Assembly: GCA_947623455.1 (NCBI GenBank)
Contig: OX392536.1
Coordinates: forward strand, 35,159,465 to 35,223,464
DNA: 64,000 nt
Reading direction: 5' to 3'
Source of the DNA: Mimachlamys varia
Taxonomy: Eukaryota; Mollusca; Bivalvia; Pectinida; Pectinidae
The notes beneath the pieces were generated by a model. It was not told the origin of the DNA. It did no database searches and saw nothing but the letters and a program-made list of their open reading frames with translations. The translations under genes and the position numbers were made by a program. This document shows, piece by piece, positions 44,501-53,880 of the stretch; the stretch's first letter is position 1, and each line of letters begins with the position of its first letter.

Positions 44501-47500
44501 GAAAGAGCAGCTGAAAGTGATCCATGACGAAAACAACAAAGCTTACGGTAGGTCAATACCATACACCAGGTCCCTTACGGTAGGTACCGAACCATAAACC
44601 AGGTCCCTTACAGCAGGTCCAAGCCATACACCAGGTCCCTTACGGTAGGTCCAAACCATACACCAGGTCCCTTACAGTAGGTCCAAACCATACACCAGGT
44701 CCCTTACGGTAGGTCCAAACCATACACCAGGTCCCTTACGGTAGGTCCAAACCATACACCAGGTCCCTTACAGTAGGTCCAAACCATACACCAGGTCCCT
44801 CTAAAATACCTTACGGTAGGTCCAAACCATACACCAGGTCCCTTACAGTAGGTCCAAACCATACACCAGGTCCCTTACAGTAGGTCCAAACCATACACCA
44901 GGTCCATTACAGGAGGTCCAAACCATACACCAGGTCCCTCTAAAATACCTTACGGTAGGTCCAAACCATACACCAGGTCCCTTACAGTAGGTCCAAACCA
45001 TACACCAGGTCCCTTACAGTAGGTCCAAACCATACACAAGGTCCCTAACAGTAGGTCCAAACCATACACAAGGTCCCTTACAGTAGGTCTAAACCATACA
45101 CCAGGTCCCTTACAGTAGGTCCAAACCATACACCAGGTCCCTTACAGTAGGTCCAAACCATACACCAGGTCCCTTACGGTAGGTCCAAACCATACACCAG
45201 GTCCCTTACAGTAGGTCCAAACCATACACCAGGTCCCTTACAGGAGGTCCAAACCATACAACAGGTCCCTCTAAAATACCTTACGGTAGGTCCAAACCAT
45301 ACACCAGGTCCCTCTAAAATACCTTACGGTAGGTCCAAACCATACACCAGGTCCCTTACAGTAGGTACTGAACCATACACAAGGTCCCTCACGGTAGGTC
45401 CAAACCATACACCAGGTCCCTTACAGTAGGTCCAAACCATACACCAGGTCCCTTACAGTAGGTCCAAACCATACACCAGGTCCCTTACAGTAGGTCCAAA
45501 CCATACACCAGGTCCCTTACAGGAGGTCCAAACCATACACCAGGTCCCTTACAGTAGGTCCAAACCATACACCAGGTCCCTTACAGTAGGTCCAAACCAT
45601 ACACCAGGTCCCTTACGGTAGGTCCAAACCATACACCTGGTCCCTCTAAAATACCTTACGGTAGGTCCAAACCATACACCAGGTCCCTCTAAAATACCTT
45701 ACGGTAGGTCCAAACCATACACCAGGTCCCTCTAAAATACCTTACGGTAGGTACCGAACCATACACCAGGTCCCTGTAAAATACCTTTGAATCCTATTTT
45801 TTAAGGACTTAAGTTGATGATATTCTATCTCCACATCACGAATCCGGTCTTAGATATGATTATAAGATCGACGTGTCCCTGTTCTGACAGACCATTCGGT
45901 TTGCAGATTTCATGGTCTGGTTATGGTGACTGGCGCATTCTCCGAATGATTACATAATAACAGCTAATTTTAACGTTATCATATGCGTGGCATCTTCCAT
46001 CAAACAAATTGATGGTTTCAAGTGTCGATACCTCGTTCCATTAGTTATATCAAACGCGAGGACATGCTATTCAGGCTTCACAAAGAGAGAAAAAAAAACA
46101 TAGTATGATAGGGATGACGCTTTAGCACATAAATACGAGTTACCTCCCCTGGAACGAGGTTCAATCTGAATAAAGTGTGTGTATTGCCAATATTATGGAT
46201 ATCTTACATTGTAATAAAATAATATTGGTTATTAATTTCTTTATGTGTGCATTTTCTTATTGAAATTGTACTATGTAATGAACAATGTATATGGATATTT
46301 TGATTCTTGCGTAGACGTCGTCACTGATCATATATCGAAAATAAACTTGAATTGAAACACTACGGGCAGGTCAGTATAACAGTTTTCAACATATGTCCAG
46401 ACCTTTGCCTACCACCAAAACGTTGACTTAACACTGTGACAGGTCTGTGAAGGAAGACTAACGCAGACGTAACCTTATATCATTAAACTTTCAAGTTTCA
46501 AATGATTTATTGGGCCTATTTAATCTCATTTCAGTAGTGGCACGGTACTTAATATACACATTTTCGTAGTACACGATTTAAAATTATACAGAACTAGTTT
46601 AATTCAACTTCTAAATTAAAGGCCCAATATACGTAACTTCAGGGAAATTTTCGTGATTCTGAAAAATTCTGAAAAAAAATCCAGTTGATAACCATGCAAA
46701 AATAAGCCTAAAACGAAGTAAACCTGAGCGGTAACTAACAAGAAACTCTTGACAAAAAAATCAAAAGAATTGAAAATAGTTCGGGTGGGGCCCACTTCAA
46801 CAACAAACCGAAGGTAGAAGACGGTTCGTAATGGACGCGTGTTTACAAATACCGAGTTTTAACTGCTGCTGTACCGGTAACCGCGAAAGAATTCATCTTA
46901 AATATTGCTGATATCAGTTAATCTAAGCTCAATCAATAAATATAATAAGTTATTAGGCTTGATTTTCGCTTCAAGTTTTGCCGAAAGTTACGTAGATTGG
47001 GCCTTTAATAAATCAAAGGGGTTTTACGCACCTTACCCTTCTGGCTCTACATAAGTTTATAAATTTTGGATTCCTACCTTTTGGCCCCTAGCATCACTGA
47101 AGAGTCCTAGGAGGACGAAACAGCTGTATGATGCAGTTTAATTCATTTTTTTCGGCATTCTGTATATATTACTAAATTTAAGAGGTGCAGCATATGTGTG
47201 TGTTACGTGATCTTTCTATTTATGATATCACAACTTAGACTAAAATTGCTGAGTTCTAGAAGTAAATATTCAAAATAAGCTTCTCCAAGTTTAGTTTTCA
47301 TATTCAAGTAGAACATTGACCATGTCGTCATCTTCGTATAATATATCTTACTAAATGCCCGTTCCGTATCCTTCAACAGTGAAATGGGTTTAGTTAGAGT
47401 TAATATAAACTTTATTTTATTCCAACAGTATATATACAACATTACAGACGGAATAGGATCCGGAAACAAGTTTAAAAAAAACTTATATCAATCCGTTTCC

Positions 47501-50500
47501 ATTAGTTAGAGTTATCTCCCTTCCTCTGCAAATGTGGTGCTTTTTTCTTTGCCGCGAGCTCATGGGAGTCCGCCCGACTTTTTGATTTCAGCAGTTCAAG
47601 GAAGTAATATTGTCTATAGAGATGTGTATGTGTCATATAGAGACCGGAAAACAATATAAGATCCTGTTACCATCTTTAATTTACGGTTAAAGATTTACTT
47701 AGTATCATTATTGTACTTTGCTTTATTATCATCTAAGGGTTTACATTTTAAAAGGAAATTGTTCCTGATTGCAAGTTTATATATTTAGTTTCAAACCTTA
47801 GTTTGCTAAAGAAAAAATGACAAGCCAAAGTTAAAAAAAGGATGACGATGGCTGTCAATATTTGTGGGGTTTCTCATGTTGTTTTATTTATCTGTATTCA
47901 TAATTCTTTTTTTGTTACTTTTTTTCTTTTCGGTATCGATATTCTAGAAATCTGAAATAAGCTGAACAGTTAAGTTAAAGATATGGGTAACTTTGCTGTT
48001 CCACACTAAAACGCTTGTCTCTACTCCTCCAACACAGATGCATTACTAGACGTGACCCAGCTCGTGCGGTTTGTACACCTGCGGGCGTACGAGAGACGAG
48101 TAGCCCCCGTGTCAATGACCCTACCTCCAGACATGCATTTCAAAGATTTCAGCCATGACGTGATGCTAGCTGACCAGTCACAAAGGCGGGCTCAAGTCAT
48201 GAAAATGATCATCGAGCGAATTAAACGGTAACTTGTATGGCATTTTGCTAATTTGTAATAACTTTTATCGTTCACGTTTTGTTTTTTTTTAATTTTACTA
48301 TCAGACACAATTGGTTTTACAAAAGAACTTGTATGATAAATCATTGAAATGATCATATATGCAAATATCTTCATTGTACATGACGGAAAATATGTTCGAA
48401 ATAAATATCACTACTTTATAACATATAGGATGACTAACAGTCTTAAGTAATACCAAATATATTTAACGAGTGGAGCTAATATTTTGATATATATATAATT
48501 TTCAAAAGATTAACCACAGGAGTGAAATATATTTGGTATTACTTAGATACTGTTAGATATGCTGTTTATTACATTTTATAGCAAAATCTACAGTGGAAGC
48601 TTTTGCTTTTCCCAAATGTCGTTTGTAAGCAGCGTTCTGATTGGTCAAATCTGAAAAATAGTGAAAAATATCACTTTTATAGAATGAATAATTTTCGATA
48701 TTTCACTAGTAAAAATGTAGTAAAATATTATATATAATATAATCTTCATGGGCCGAGTAAACCTAGGGCATGGAATTTCTTACCAGAGGCCGTCCTTAAA
48801 TGACCTCAGCTGTTCATAGGAAATCACACAAAATAAAACCTATTGAAACCAAATCTTACTGAAATGAAAATGTAAAGTTATCAATTGAAAGATATTTTTC
48901 GAGGAAATTTGTACTTGCGCATAGTAAATGTTAACTAACAAGGTAATTTTGTAATGGAACTTGATCTTAACCCACCAAAAAGTGTAAAATTACTCTCAAC
49001 ACCTTAGTACAGGCCGAAAACTAGCAACAACAAAATTAATGCTCAGGTCCCTGTGCATAAAAAACACTACAACAAGCTCAAAACTCCCCCTCTCTTTATC
49101 ATTACTGGAGTTTTATACGGTCAGTTCCACCCGTTAACGAGGATAACACGGTAAGGAGATATATGGGGATGTAATAACTGTTGGTGACTACTTGTCGGTT
49201 CCAGTCGATGTATAGAACAAGACCGTGTGTATGCCGCGGTAATGAATAGCCTTGAAAGCAGAGATGTCAGGGCTTTTTTCGTGGACATAGCACGTTATCG
49301 ACGGAAAGTCGAAACACGACTGTATGGACAAATCCGAGGTGACGTCAAACAGCGGATACACACATACCAGGTATATATATCATTTATCAATTATGGACTT
49401 CTGTCGAGGTCGATATGTTTTATTGAAACCTGCTACAATGATATTAACCGACGACACAGTCCGAGGTCGATATTGCTTATTCAGGTTCATAGGTTCATAT
49501 AATAATGTTAACCGAGACAAAATTCTTAGTTTTTATATCAGATAGCAAAAAGGCCAATTGAAATAAATTCTTCTAGATAAAAGTACTTTATTTGGCAGTG
49601 AGAAAATAAATCAGAGCATATACAGTTGAAGTAACATAAAAAGATAAAACTGACCTGCTGTTTCTGAAAATAGTAACGCCGAATGAATTTCACAAACTAT
49701 CGACTTCCTCACGTGATTGTGGTCTAATCGAAGATGGTGTAGGAGGAAACAGCCTTAGTTTTAAGGATGGTGCCTCGTTTGGCAGTCATGATCAATTGCT
49801 TGTAAAACAAAATAACATGGTGAGATATGAATGAAACATATAACATAGATTCTAATTGAAATATAAAGATATCATAAGGATGAAATGTAATTAAAATTGA
49901 TGCTATTTCCTTACGTATATGATCTACTGACTTGTGTCCGTTTTCCCTACAGCGGTACCTGAACAGTGTTACTGACCGCTATCTGGACGCTCGCAACTAC
50001 TCTTACACAGCTAATAAGGAAATACGAGCCGTTCGCAGGGACGTCCAGGTATATTGTTGTTCGTTTGATATTAGTTTGTTTAATAACCCCTTTTCTTTGT
50101 TTCTGGAATTTTCTGTATTTCTATCCCCTCTCTCTCTCTTTCTTCTCAATTGCTACATTCATTTTATGTCACTAAAGTGACACGAGAGAAAAGACCAAAA
50201 AAAGTAGCAAAATTGGTTACGCCATCAAACAGAAAAATTATTTTGAAATTTTTGTTATAAAAAATGAACACGCACCCCAAGTCTTCATTTATACAGTAAT
50301 ATATAACCAATCCATCTTGATTTAAACTCTTTATTTATAATATATAACCAACAAATCATCAGTCATGACGTCATAAGATATCCCGATACGGTACTGCATC
50401 CTGTTTGCTGACAATCATTGCATTGTGAGTGACGTCACGACGCATTTAACATATCTATGATAATGTCAATCTTAGTGTTTATATCTATTGTTTATGTATA

Positions 50501-50732
50501 TGATTACCACAATACACCTCTCTTATTTTGTGTGGAAGGTATAGCTTACTCTATGTTTCTTTCAGAGAAACCTGGAGTTACGTAACGCCTATTTAGAAAG
50601 GCGTCCACCAGTCGACACTATCGTTTTTCAAACTGCGGCGCCTATTACCAATATGGAGGAAATTGAACACTTCGCCACTAGAAGCTATCAACATGCCCGA
50701 CAGCTAGGTCGGACAGTGGAATCGATGGCCAG
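32334..50732 (+). CDS. Secreted basic/helical protein of unknown family, 8 exons seen, 3' end not found
   Basis: Joined exons: 32334-32544, 42839-43386, 44140-44235, 44445-44547, 48038-48227, 49205-49370, 49953-50048, 50566-50732. Every junction is GT-AG and in phase, giving 525 codons plus two bases. Seen: signal peptide about 1-26 (hydrophobic LGILFYLTFILMCLAIS); residues 72-253 rich in His, Arg, Lys, Ser and Asn, ending in a YGYGYGYG tract; residues 254-525 mostly helical-looking, rich in Arg, Glu, Gln and Met, nearly without cysteine. Inference: an extracellular or matrix-type protein, with the basic region perhaps binding anionic polymers or mineral. I recognise no named domain. Exons 3 and 7 are both exactly 32 codons in phase 0. 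A ninth exon entered in phase 2 must lie downstream of 50732. Confidence 0.8.
33560..33885. repeat. Minisatellite, about 42-bp unit with alternating variants
   Basis: CACACATAAGTACATCGTTA and AATAAATATAAACATATCGT units, with a variant containing ATACGCACATCGTTAATACA spaced regularly, in intron 1 of the unknown secreted gene. Confidence 0.85.
34284..35030. repeat. Minisatellite, 42-bp unit with a 20-bp perfect palindrome, about 17 copies
   Basis: Most units hold AGTTAAGTGCGCACTTAACT, a perfect palindrome, followed by AAAGATGAAATTTGATCTGA. Some variants break the palindrome (GCGATCTAAGC) and recur in a pattern. Confidence 0.92.
36120..36280 (+). repeat. Reverse-transcriptase family 3' UTR fragment
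   Basis: GACGCTTACTCTTCC to GACGATTCGGTATTCTC on the plus strand, diverged. Confidence 0.55.
36700..37160 (+). pseudogene. Reverse-transcriptase family C-terminal coding remnant plus 3' UTR
   Basis: Plus strand: remnants of the YSRACSEYRDF, DRCQLLTNKLTA and GKFYGR coding blocks (36705-36830), then the full UTR ending GGTATTCTC. Frameshift after GIQEM-like sequence. Confidence 0.65.
37455..37815. repeat. Minisatellite, 30-bp unit, 12 copies
   Basis: Unit GTTATGGTAAATTTTAGTAT + ATTTTTTAAC, almost invariant, in intron 1 of the unknown secreted gene. It gives an artefactual open frame with a 10-residue repeat. Confidence 0.95.
37815..38450. repeat. Tandem repeat, about 73-bp unit in alternating pairs
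   Basis: Units containing TATAGTATACTTGTATTATT and TTGGTACAGTA. Two variants alternate (ACCTTTTGG...TGTTTGCTG and ACGTTTTGG...TGTTTGTTG), giving a dimeric higher-order repeat of about 146 bp. Confidence 0.85.
38460..38620 (-). repeat. Reverse-transcriptase family 3' UTR fragment
   Basis: ACCGAAGTGTCAATATAAGC and AAGACCAGGCGTTCC blocks; follows directly on a 73-bp tandem array. Confidence 0.55.
38620..42369. other. Part of intron 1 of the unknown secreted gene, nothing further supported
   Basis: AT-rich non-coding DNA apart from the diverged retroelement end at 41795. 39140-39430 has a slightly GC-richer stretch with TTTAGTCGCCTGTTACGATC, resembling a dispersed invertebrate repeat, but I cannot define its limits. 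Confidence 0.5.
41795..42090 (-). repeat. Reverse-transcriptase family 3' UTR fragment, diverged
   Basis: CCATAATCCAAACTCAAAAT block, AAGACCAGGCGTTTCGG block and remnants up to the TAGCGACCATAAAAC block. Confidence 0.5.
42370..42750. repeat. Four tandem copies of a 94-bp hairpin unit
   Basis: Each unit contains CATCCTCGATATCCAGGGG and CCCCTGAATATCGAGGATG as inverted arms around a TTCACCTACGCTCTAGGCGA loop. The array ends about 90 bp before exon 2 of the unknown secreted gene. Confidence 0.92.
42839..43386 (+). CDS. Unknown secreted protein, exon 2 (His/Arg-rich region, Tyr-Gly tract)
   Basis: Acceptor ttttacag; its first two bases complete Glu71. It encodes ECENVDITTKSRHH, then 150 or so residues dominated by His, Arg, Lys, Ser and Asn, then RYRHRQGYRRRYGYGYGYG. 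Donor gtaaga at 43387, phase 0. This is the largest exon; other frames across it are partly open because of its composition, but only this frame joins both neighbours. Confidence 0.82.
44140..44235 (+). CDS. Unknown secreted protein, exon 3
   Basis: Thirty-two codons, phase 0 at both ends: EQRMRPKFGVAVHNLKQTM then a helical NILQIMQKKVKK. Acceptor ctacag, donor gtatgt. Confidence 0.78.
44445..44547 (+). CDS. Unknown secreted protein, exon 4
   Basis: Acceptor tttcag. Encodes VSESFTSINSDARHDIAEV and KEQLKVIHDENNKAY, helix or coiled-coil-like. Donor gtaggt at 44548, phase 1. The donor and the last exon bases (TTACG/GTAGGT) are the repeated unit of the minisatellite that fills the start of the next intron. 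Confidence 0.8.
44548..45790. repeat. Minisatellite, 32-bp unit seeded by the exon 4 donor, about 36 copies
   Basis: Unit GTAGGTCCAAACCATACACC + AGGTCCCTTACA/G, beginning exactly at the exon 4/intron boundary. A longer variant inserts TCTAAAATACC after AGGTCCC and recurs at intervals. Confidence 0.95.
46620..47004. mobile_element. MITE with TTAA-flanked termini (copy 1, nested)
   Basis: 385 bp, ends AGGCCCAATATACGTAAC and GTTACGTAGATTGGGCCT, flanked by TTAA on both sides (46616-46619 and 47005-47008). Inserted into the hammerhead-bearing repeat. TTAA duplication points to a piggyBac-type element; a TA duplication with one-base-longer termini cannot be excluded. Confidence 0.82.
47091..47134 (+). 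ncRNA. Type I hammerhead ribozyme motif, intact core (sense in intron 4 of the unknown secreted gene)
   Basis: Order seen: GCAUCA (stem I), CUGAAGA core, GUCC-UAGGA-GGAC (stem II), GAA core, AC-AGCU-GU (2-bp stem III with a 4-nt loop), A at the cleavage position, UGAUGC (stem I return strand). All required core bases are present; position 7 is A, which the consensus allows. The very short stem III is the arrangement known from hammerheads of Penelope-like elements and retrozymes, which are thought to work best as dimers. It lies in a dispersed repeat with at least five other copies in the window. Confidence 0.8.
47443..47505. repeat. Short dispersed repeat, copy 1
   Basis: GGAATAGGATC, GGAAACAAGTTT and AATCCGTTTC blocks shared with 55178-55240. 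The molluscan-type GAGTTATCTCCC tag follows at 47508. Confidence 0.5.
48038..48227 (+). CDS. Unknown secreted protein, exon 5
   Basis: Acceptor aacacag; completes Asp320 and encodes ALLDVTQLVRFVHLRAYERR, then a Pro-containing VSMTLPPDMHF loop and a Met/Arg-rich helix. Donor gtaact at 48228, phase 2. Confidence 0.82.
48425..48730 (+). repeat. Dispersed repeat (uninterrupted copy)
   Basis: Same family as 25015-25495, without the nested MITE at the matching position (near 48555). Its left part is itself an inverted repeat (AGTAATACCAAATATATTT and complement about 70 bases on). In intron 5 of the unknown secreted gene. Confidence 0.6.
49205..49370 (+). CDS. Unknown secreted protein, exon 6
   Basis: Acceptor ttccag; the first base completes Arg383. 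Encodes RCIEQDRVYAAVMNSLESRD and onward to RIHTYQ, amphipathic and charged. Donor gtatat at 49371, phase 0. The start was chosen because it is the acceptor that keeps frame with exon 5. Confidence 0.8.
49953..50048 (+). CDS. Unknown secreted protein, exon 7
   Basis: Thirty-two codons, phase 0: RYLNSVTDRYLDARNYSYTA then NKEIRAVRRDVQ. Contains a potential N-glycosylation site (NYS). Acceptor ccctacag, donor gtatat. Confidence 0.8.
50566..50732 (+). CDS. Unknown secreted protein, exon 8 (last exon identified)
   Basis: Acceptor ctttcag. Encodes RNLELRNAYLERRPPVDTIV and ends QLGRTVESMA plus AG of a split codon. Donor gtaaga at 50733, phase 2. The protein therefore continues. Confidence 0.8.
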
Positions 50733-51009
50733 GTAAGAACACAAAATTAAAAAAACATATGTTTCGTACTGCTCACAAACACCAGGGTTTAGTCGGAGAA
50801 GACTTCTTCATATTTGTATATTGCCAATTGTGAAACTTTGGCACTTTCTTCAAACATCATTTTTTTCCGTTTTCGGAAAGTGTCCACGATTCCTATCATT
50901 TGGTCTAGCAATACGTAATCGAGGTGTGCTTTATAAAGGTGTACGAAATGTGCATTGTCTTCTTTACCTGGGTTCATGGCATTTACAGACCCTGGACCGT
51001 TTTTCTTTA

Positions 51010-51180
51010 CCAAAAGTGCGTTGCGTTTCCGTTCCGTTACCGTTGCGTTTGCGTTGCGTTTCCGTTGCGTTTTCGTTCCGTTTCCGTTGCATTTTCGTTC
51101 CGTTTGCGTTGCATTTCCGTTGCGTTTTCGTTGCGTTTCCGTTGCGTTTCCGTTGCGTTTTCGTTGCGTTTTCGTTCACC
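51010..51180. repeat. Microsatellite, 11-bp unit (TTGCGTTTCCG)n
   Basis: About 15 units with C/T and G/C exchanges. CG-containing units are unusual in this AT-rich window. It lies after exon 8 of the unknown secreted gene. Confidence 0.9.
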
Positions 51181-51872
51181 GTTTTTGGTGCGTTAGGCAT
51201 GTGATGATTATGGTTTATGTAAGAATACGATATACATGTACCTTAAATTACCCCGGTGTAATGAATTGACATATAATAAGAATCAACCGATATAAAAGGA
51301 TAATTATACAGGTGATATTTTCTAAATAATTACTTGTCATAATCATACTGATACCGTTCTGTTCATCGGAATATCGCAATCAAATTAAGCTAAATCATAA
51401 TCACCGTATGCGTAACTAATGGTTTTTTTACCTAATGCGTCTGTTAAACCACTTCGTTAATTTGAATTGAAGATATGTTTGAATCGTGCATCTTGACGCC
51501 GAGTTCATTTAAACAGTATGTCTGAATTTGTTTTCTTTGTATATGTGTGTTCGTGTACTTTCTCGTTAATTTTATTGTAGTATCGCGGGTTTTTGTTTAC
51601 ATCCAGATCGCTCGCCATTATGTGTATCGCGTGGGTGCTTCCTGTGAGGTTCGAGTGACACAGGGGCTGGACAGATATTTGGGTAATTTGCATTGGTGGT
51701 GATAGCGTTCGATGTTTCAATGCCATAGACACTAGGACCTAGTAATCCCATGTAGAGTGTATGTAACATTGGTTAAAATAGTTATTTATTCAAGTGTCAC
51801 ATATTAATTCACAAATGACATCACATACTGTTATAATACAATAAAATCAATTAATATCTGGCCAGGGTTTGA

Positions 51873-51896
51873 CCAGGGACGTATATACGTCCCTGG
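51873..51896. repeat. Perfect 24-bp palindrome (CCAGGGACGTAT half-site)
   Basis: Half-site CCAGGGACGTAT followed by its exact complement. Related sites with GGGACGTATA-type cores lie at 53848, 59893, 61493, 62383 and 62741. Confidence 0.75.
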
Positions 51897-52477
51897 TTTG
51901 ACCTATGAGGCAATGTTATACTTTAAGATACATAATTCATAATATTCATCAGAAAAAATGATTTATAAAATACTTTCAGATATTTTTTTTTAATACATAA
52001 TTCATAATATTTTCAAAACAGATCATCGATCTATGAAATACTACATGCATTTTTATGATACAATTAAAATACATAATTCATACGCTTCATAAGATCCCTT
52101 TCACAAATTAATTTCGTAAAGATAGTTCCTAAAACACTGTTCATTTTAAATCTTAACATGAATCGTTGCATACAATATTATTTGAGTCATAGCATGTGGA
52201 CGATAACAAATATTGAATAAGTTCCTTTAGTCATTTACTTTCTATGTCTGTCTGGAGATCGCTATTTTTAGTTAAATTGATAGATTTTTCATCAATATCC
52301 ATCGTAAAACCAAAATTAAAAGTTGCATTTTTTTTCAAACTATCAAGTTTCTTGTATCGGGGTTCAGCTTACATTCGATAATAAAAAGTTTTTCATTCCC
52401 AACTTTATGGAAATATGAACATGTTATAGGTATATGCGATCTGAGGTACCTGTCGGTCTCAATTGCGAAGGGGCAGG

Positions 52478-52615
52478 CCACAGGGACCTGGGAATTTGTT
52501 ACAGCTAGTTTTGGACCAAAACTAATGTGCTTAGAGTAATATTACACTGGGGAATAAAAGATAATGCCCCTCAATGGTCAATAGCTTTTATGACCATTGA
52601 GGGCATTTTTGAATG
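52478..52615. repeat. Dispersed repeat, copy 2, with hairpin
   Basis: Same blocks as 17368-17470; ends in a hairpin whose arms are ATGCCCCTCAATGGTCA and TGACCATTGAGGGCAT. Confidence 0.55.
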
Positions 52616-52759
52616 CGTCTTTGAATTATATGGATATTCTGGAGCATATATACGTGTATATGTCCGAAGTATATTTCCTTTTCATATCAATGGGGGCTGA
52701 CAAATCATCCGAGTAAGAGACTGAATGTAAAGCTGACTCCATCTGTCATCTCAAATTGG

Positions 52760-53085
52760 CATATTTTGGAAGCTCCCAGGGAGGGAAAAGTACACATTAT
52801 TGTTCGTTTCATACGACGTTTCGACAAACAGATTATCTACGAAGCAAAAAAATAATTGCGAAGCTGTGGTATCTTTATCATTGAAGCCCTGACCAAACCA
52901 CGTTACACAAGGATAAATAGACTCATCAAACTTAAACAAGAGAAAATGTGCTCTTTTTGGACGCATGCTGGCACCAGTTTTGCCACCAGAAATACCGCAG
53001 GTGACCGCAGGCTCATCACCTCAGATTCTGATATGCAAAATGCATTCTATGCAAAATATCTTTTCAGTGACTTTTTTTTTTGATT
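52760..53085 (+). pseudogene. Remnant of a LINE ORF1-like (L1-type) protein
   Basis: The plus-strand frame reads HIIVRFIRRFDKQIIYEAKK, a TAA, then IFIIEALTKPRYTRINRLIK, LKQEKMCSFWTHAGTSFATR and ITSDSDMQNAF. The order (IVRF.R, E.LTKPR, WT..G..F..) resembles the C-terminal half of L1/Tx1-type ORF1 proteins. One in-frame stop; the upstream part is lost. Confidence 0.5.
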
Positions 53086-53189
53086 ATTTAGATTTTTGGT
53101 TTATCTTAATTTGAGTTTTGTAGTCTAACCTATGATGATAATATATTTACCGGTATACCTCACTGTTGAATCCTTAAAGGAGCTTGAAA

Positions 53190-53880
53190 TCATGCAGTAC
53201 CATGACAACTGTAACATATACAAAGAAACCTGAACACTGCATAACTTGTACCTGTAAGAGGTAACCCGTAGCGTAATAAAGTGTAACTGGTTTAACCTTT
53301 ACTCAGCAACATCTTTCCAGGAATCTTTACACAGAAACTTGTATCAATCATGTACCTAGTACTCTGTACCCAGAACAAGAAACCCGTACTCTTTAGCTAT
53401 AAACCTGTACAAAGAAACACATACATGTACCCTACCTAGTGATGCTGGCCCGAGAAACCTGTATCCAGGATCAGTACCTTGTATCCAGACACATATATGA
53501 AGTCTGTAACCAACACCCGGTAACATGTACACGGTAACCTGTATCCTGTATTCTGCTACTAGTAACTCGTACACAGAATCAATGTACCCAGTAACCTGCA
53601 TCATTTAAATTGTATCTCGCTGCAAGCATAATTGAAGCCAGAAACATGTACACGATAACCTGTACCTGATACTAGTAACTCGTATGCAGAATTAAGAATT
53701 CTGTAACATTTACCAAGTTACACTGTACCCAGTAACATGAATCCTTAAACTGTATCTTGCTTCCAGCAACGTGTAGCCAGAAACATGTTAAAAATACAGT
53801 AATATATACAAAGGAATATACACCCAGAAACTTGTATCGTGCACCAGGGACGTACATGTAAATGTGAGATTGGAATTCTG
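53190..53880. repeat. Highly degenerate tandem repeat of CCTGTA/ACCAG words
   Basis: Recurring AGTAACCTGTAT, AGAAACCTGTAC and CGTACACAGAA phrases at irregular spacing; an old, eroded array. Open frames here on the minus strand are not convincing. Confidence 0.55.

Larger units (their letters stand above)
46530..47212 (+). mobile_element. Hammerhead-bearing repeat, interrupted by a TTAA MITE
   Basis: Matches the other copies from a shared 5' segment (cgtagtacacgattt), through the GGCCCCTAGCATCACTGAAG block with the ribozyme, to the shared 3' end (gcagcatatgtgtgtgttac). The left part (to 46619) is separated from the right part by the MITE at 46620-47004. The structure (common 3' end, variable 5' truncation between copies) fits retrotransposition. 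Confidence 0.75.

Noticed and set aside
50821..51204. Open frames with SVAFPLRFRCVFV-type repeats
   Set aside because: Read through an 11-bp microsatellite after exon 8; not connected in phase as a credible exon.
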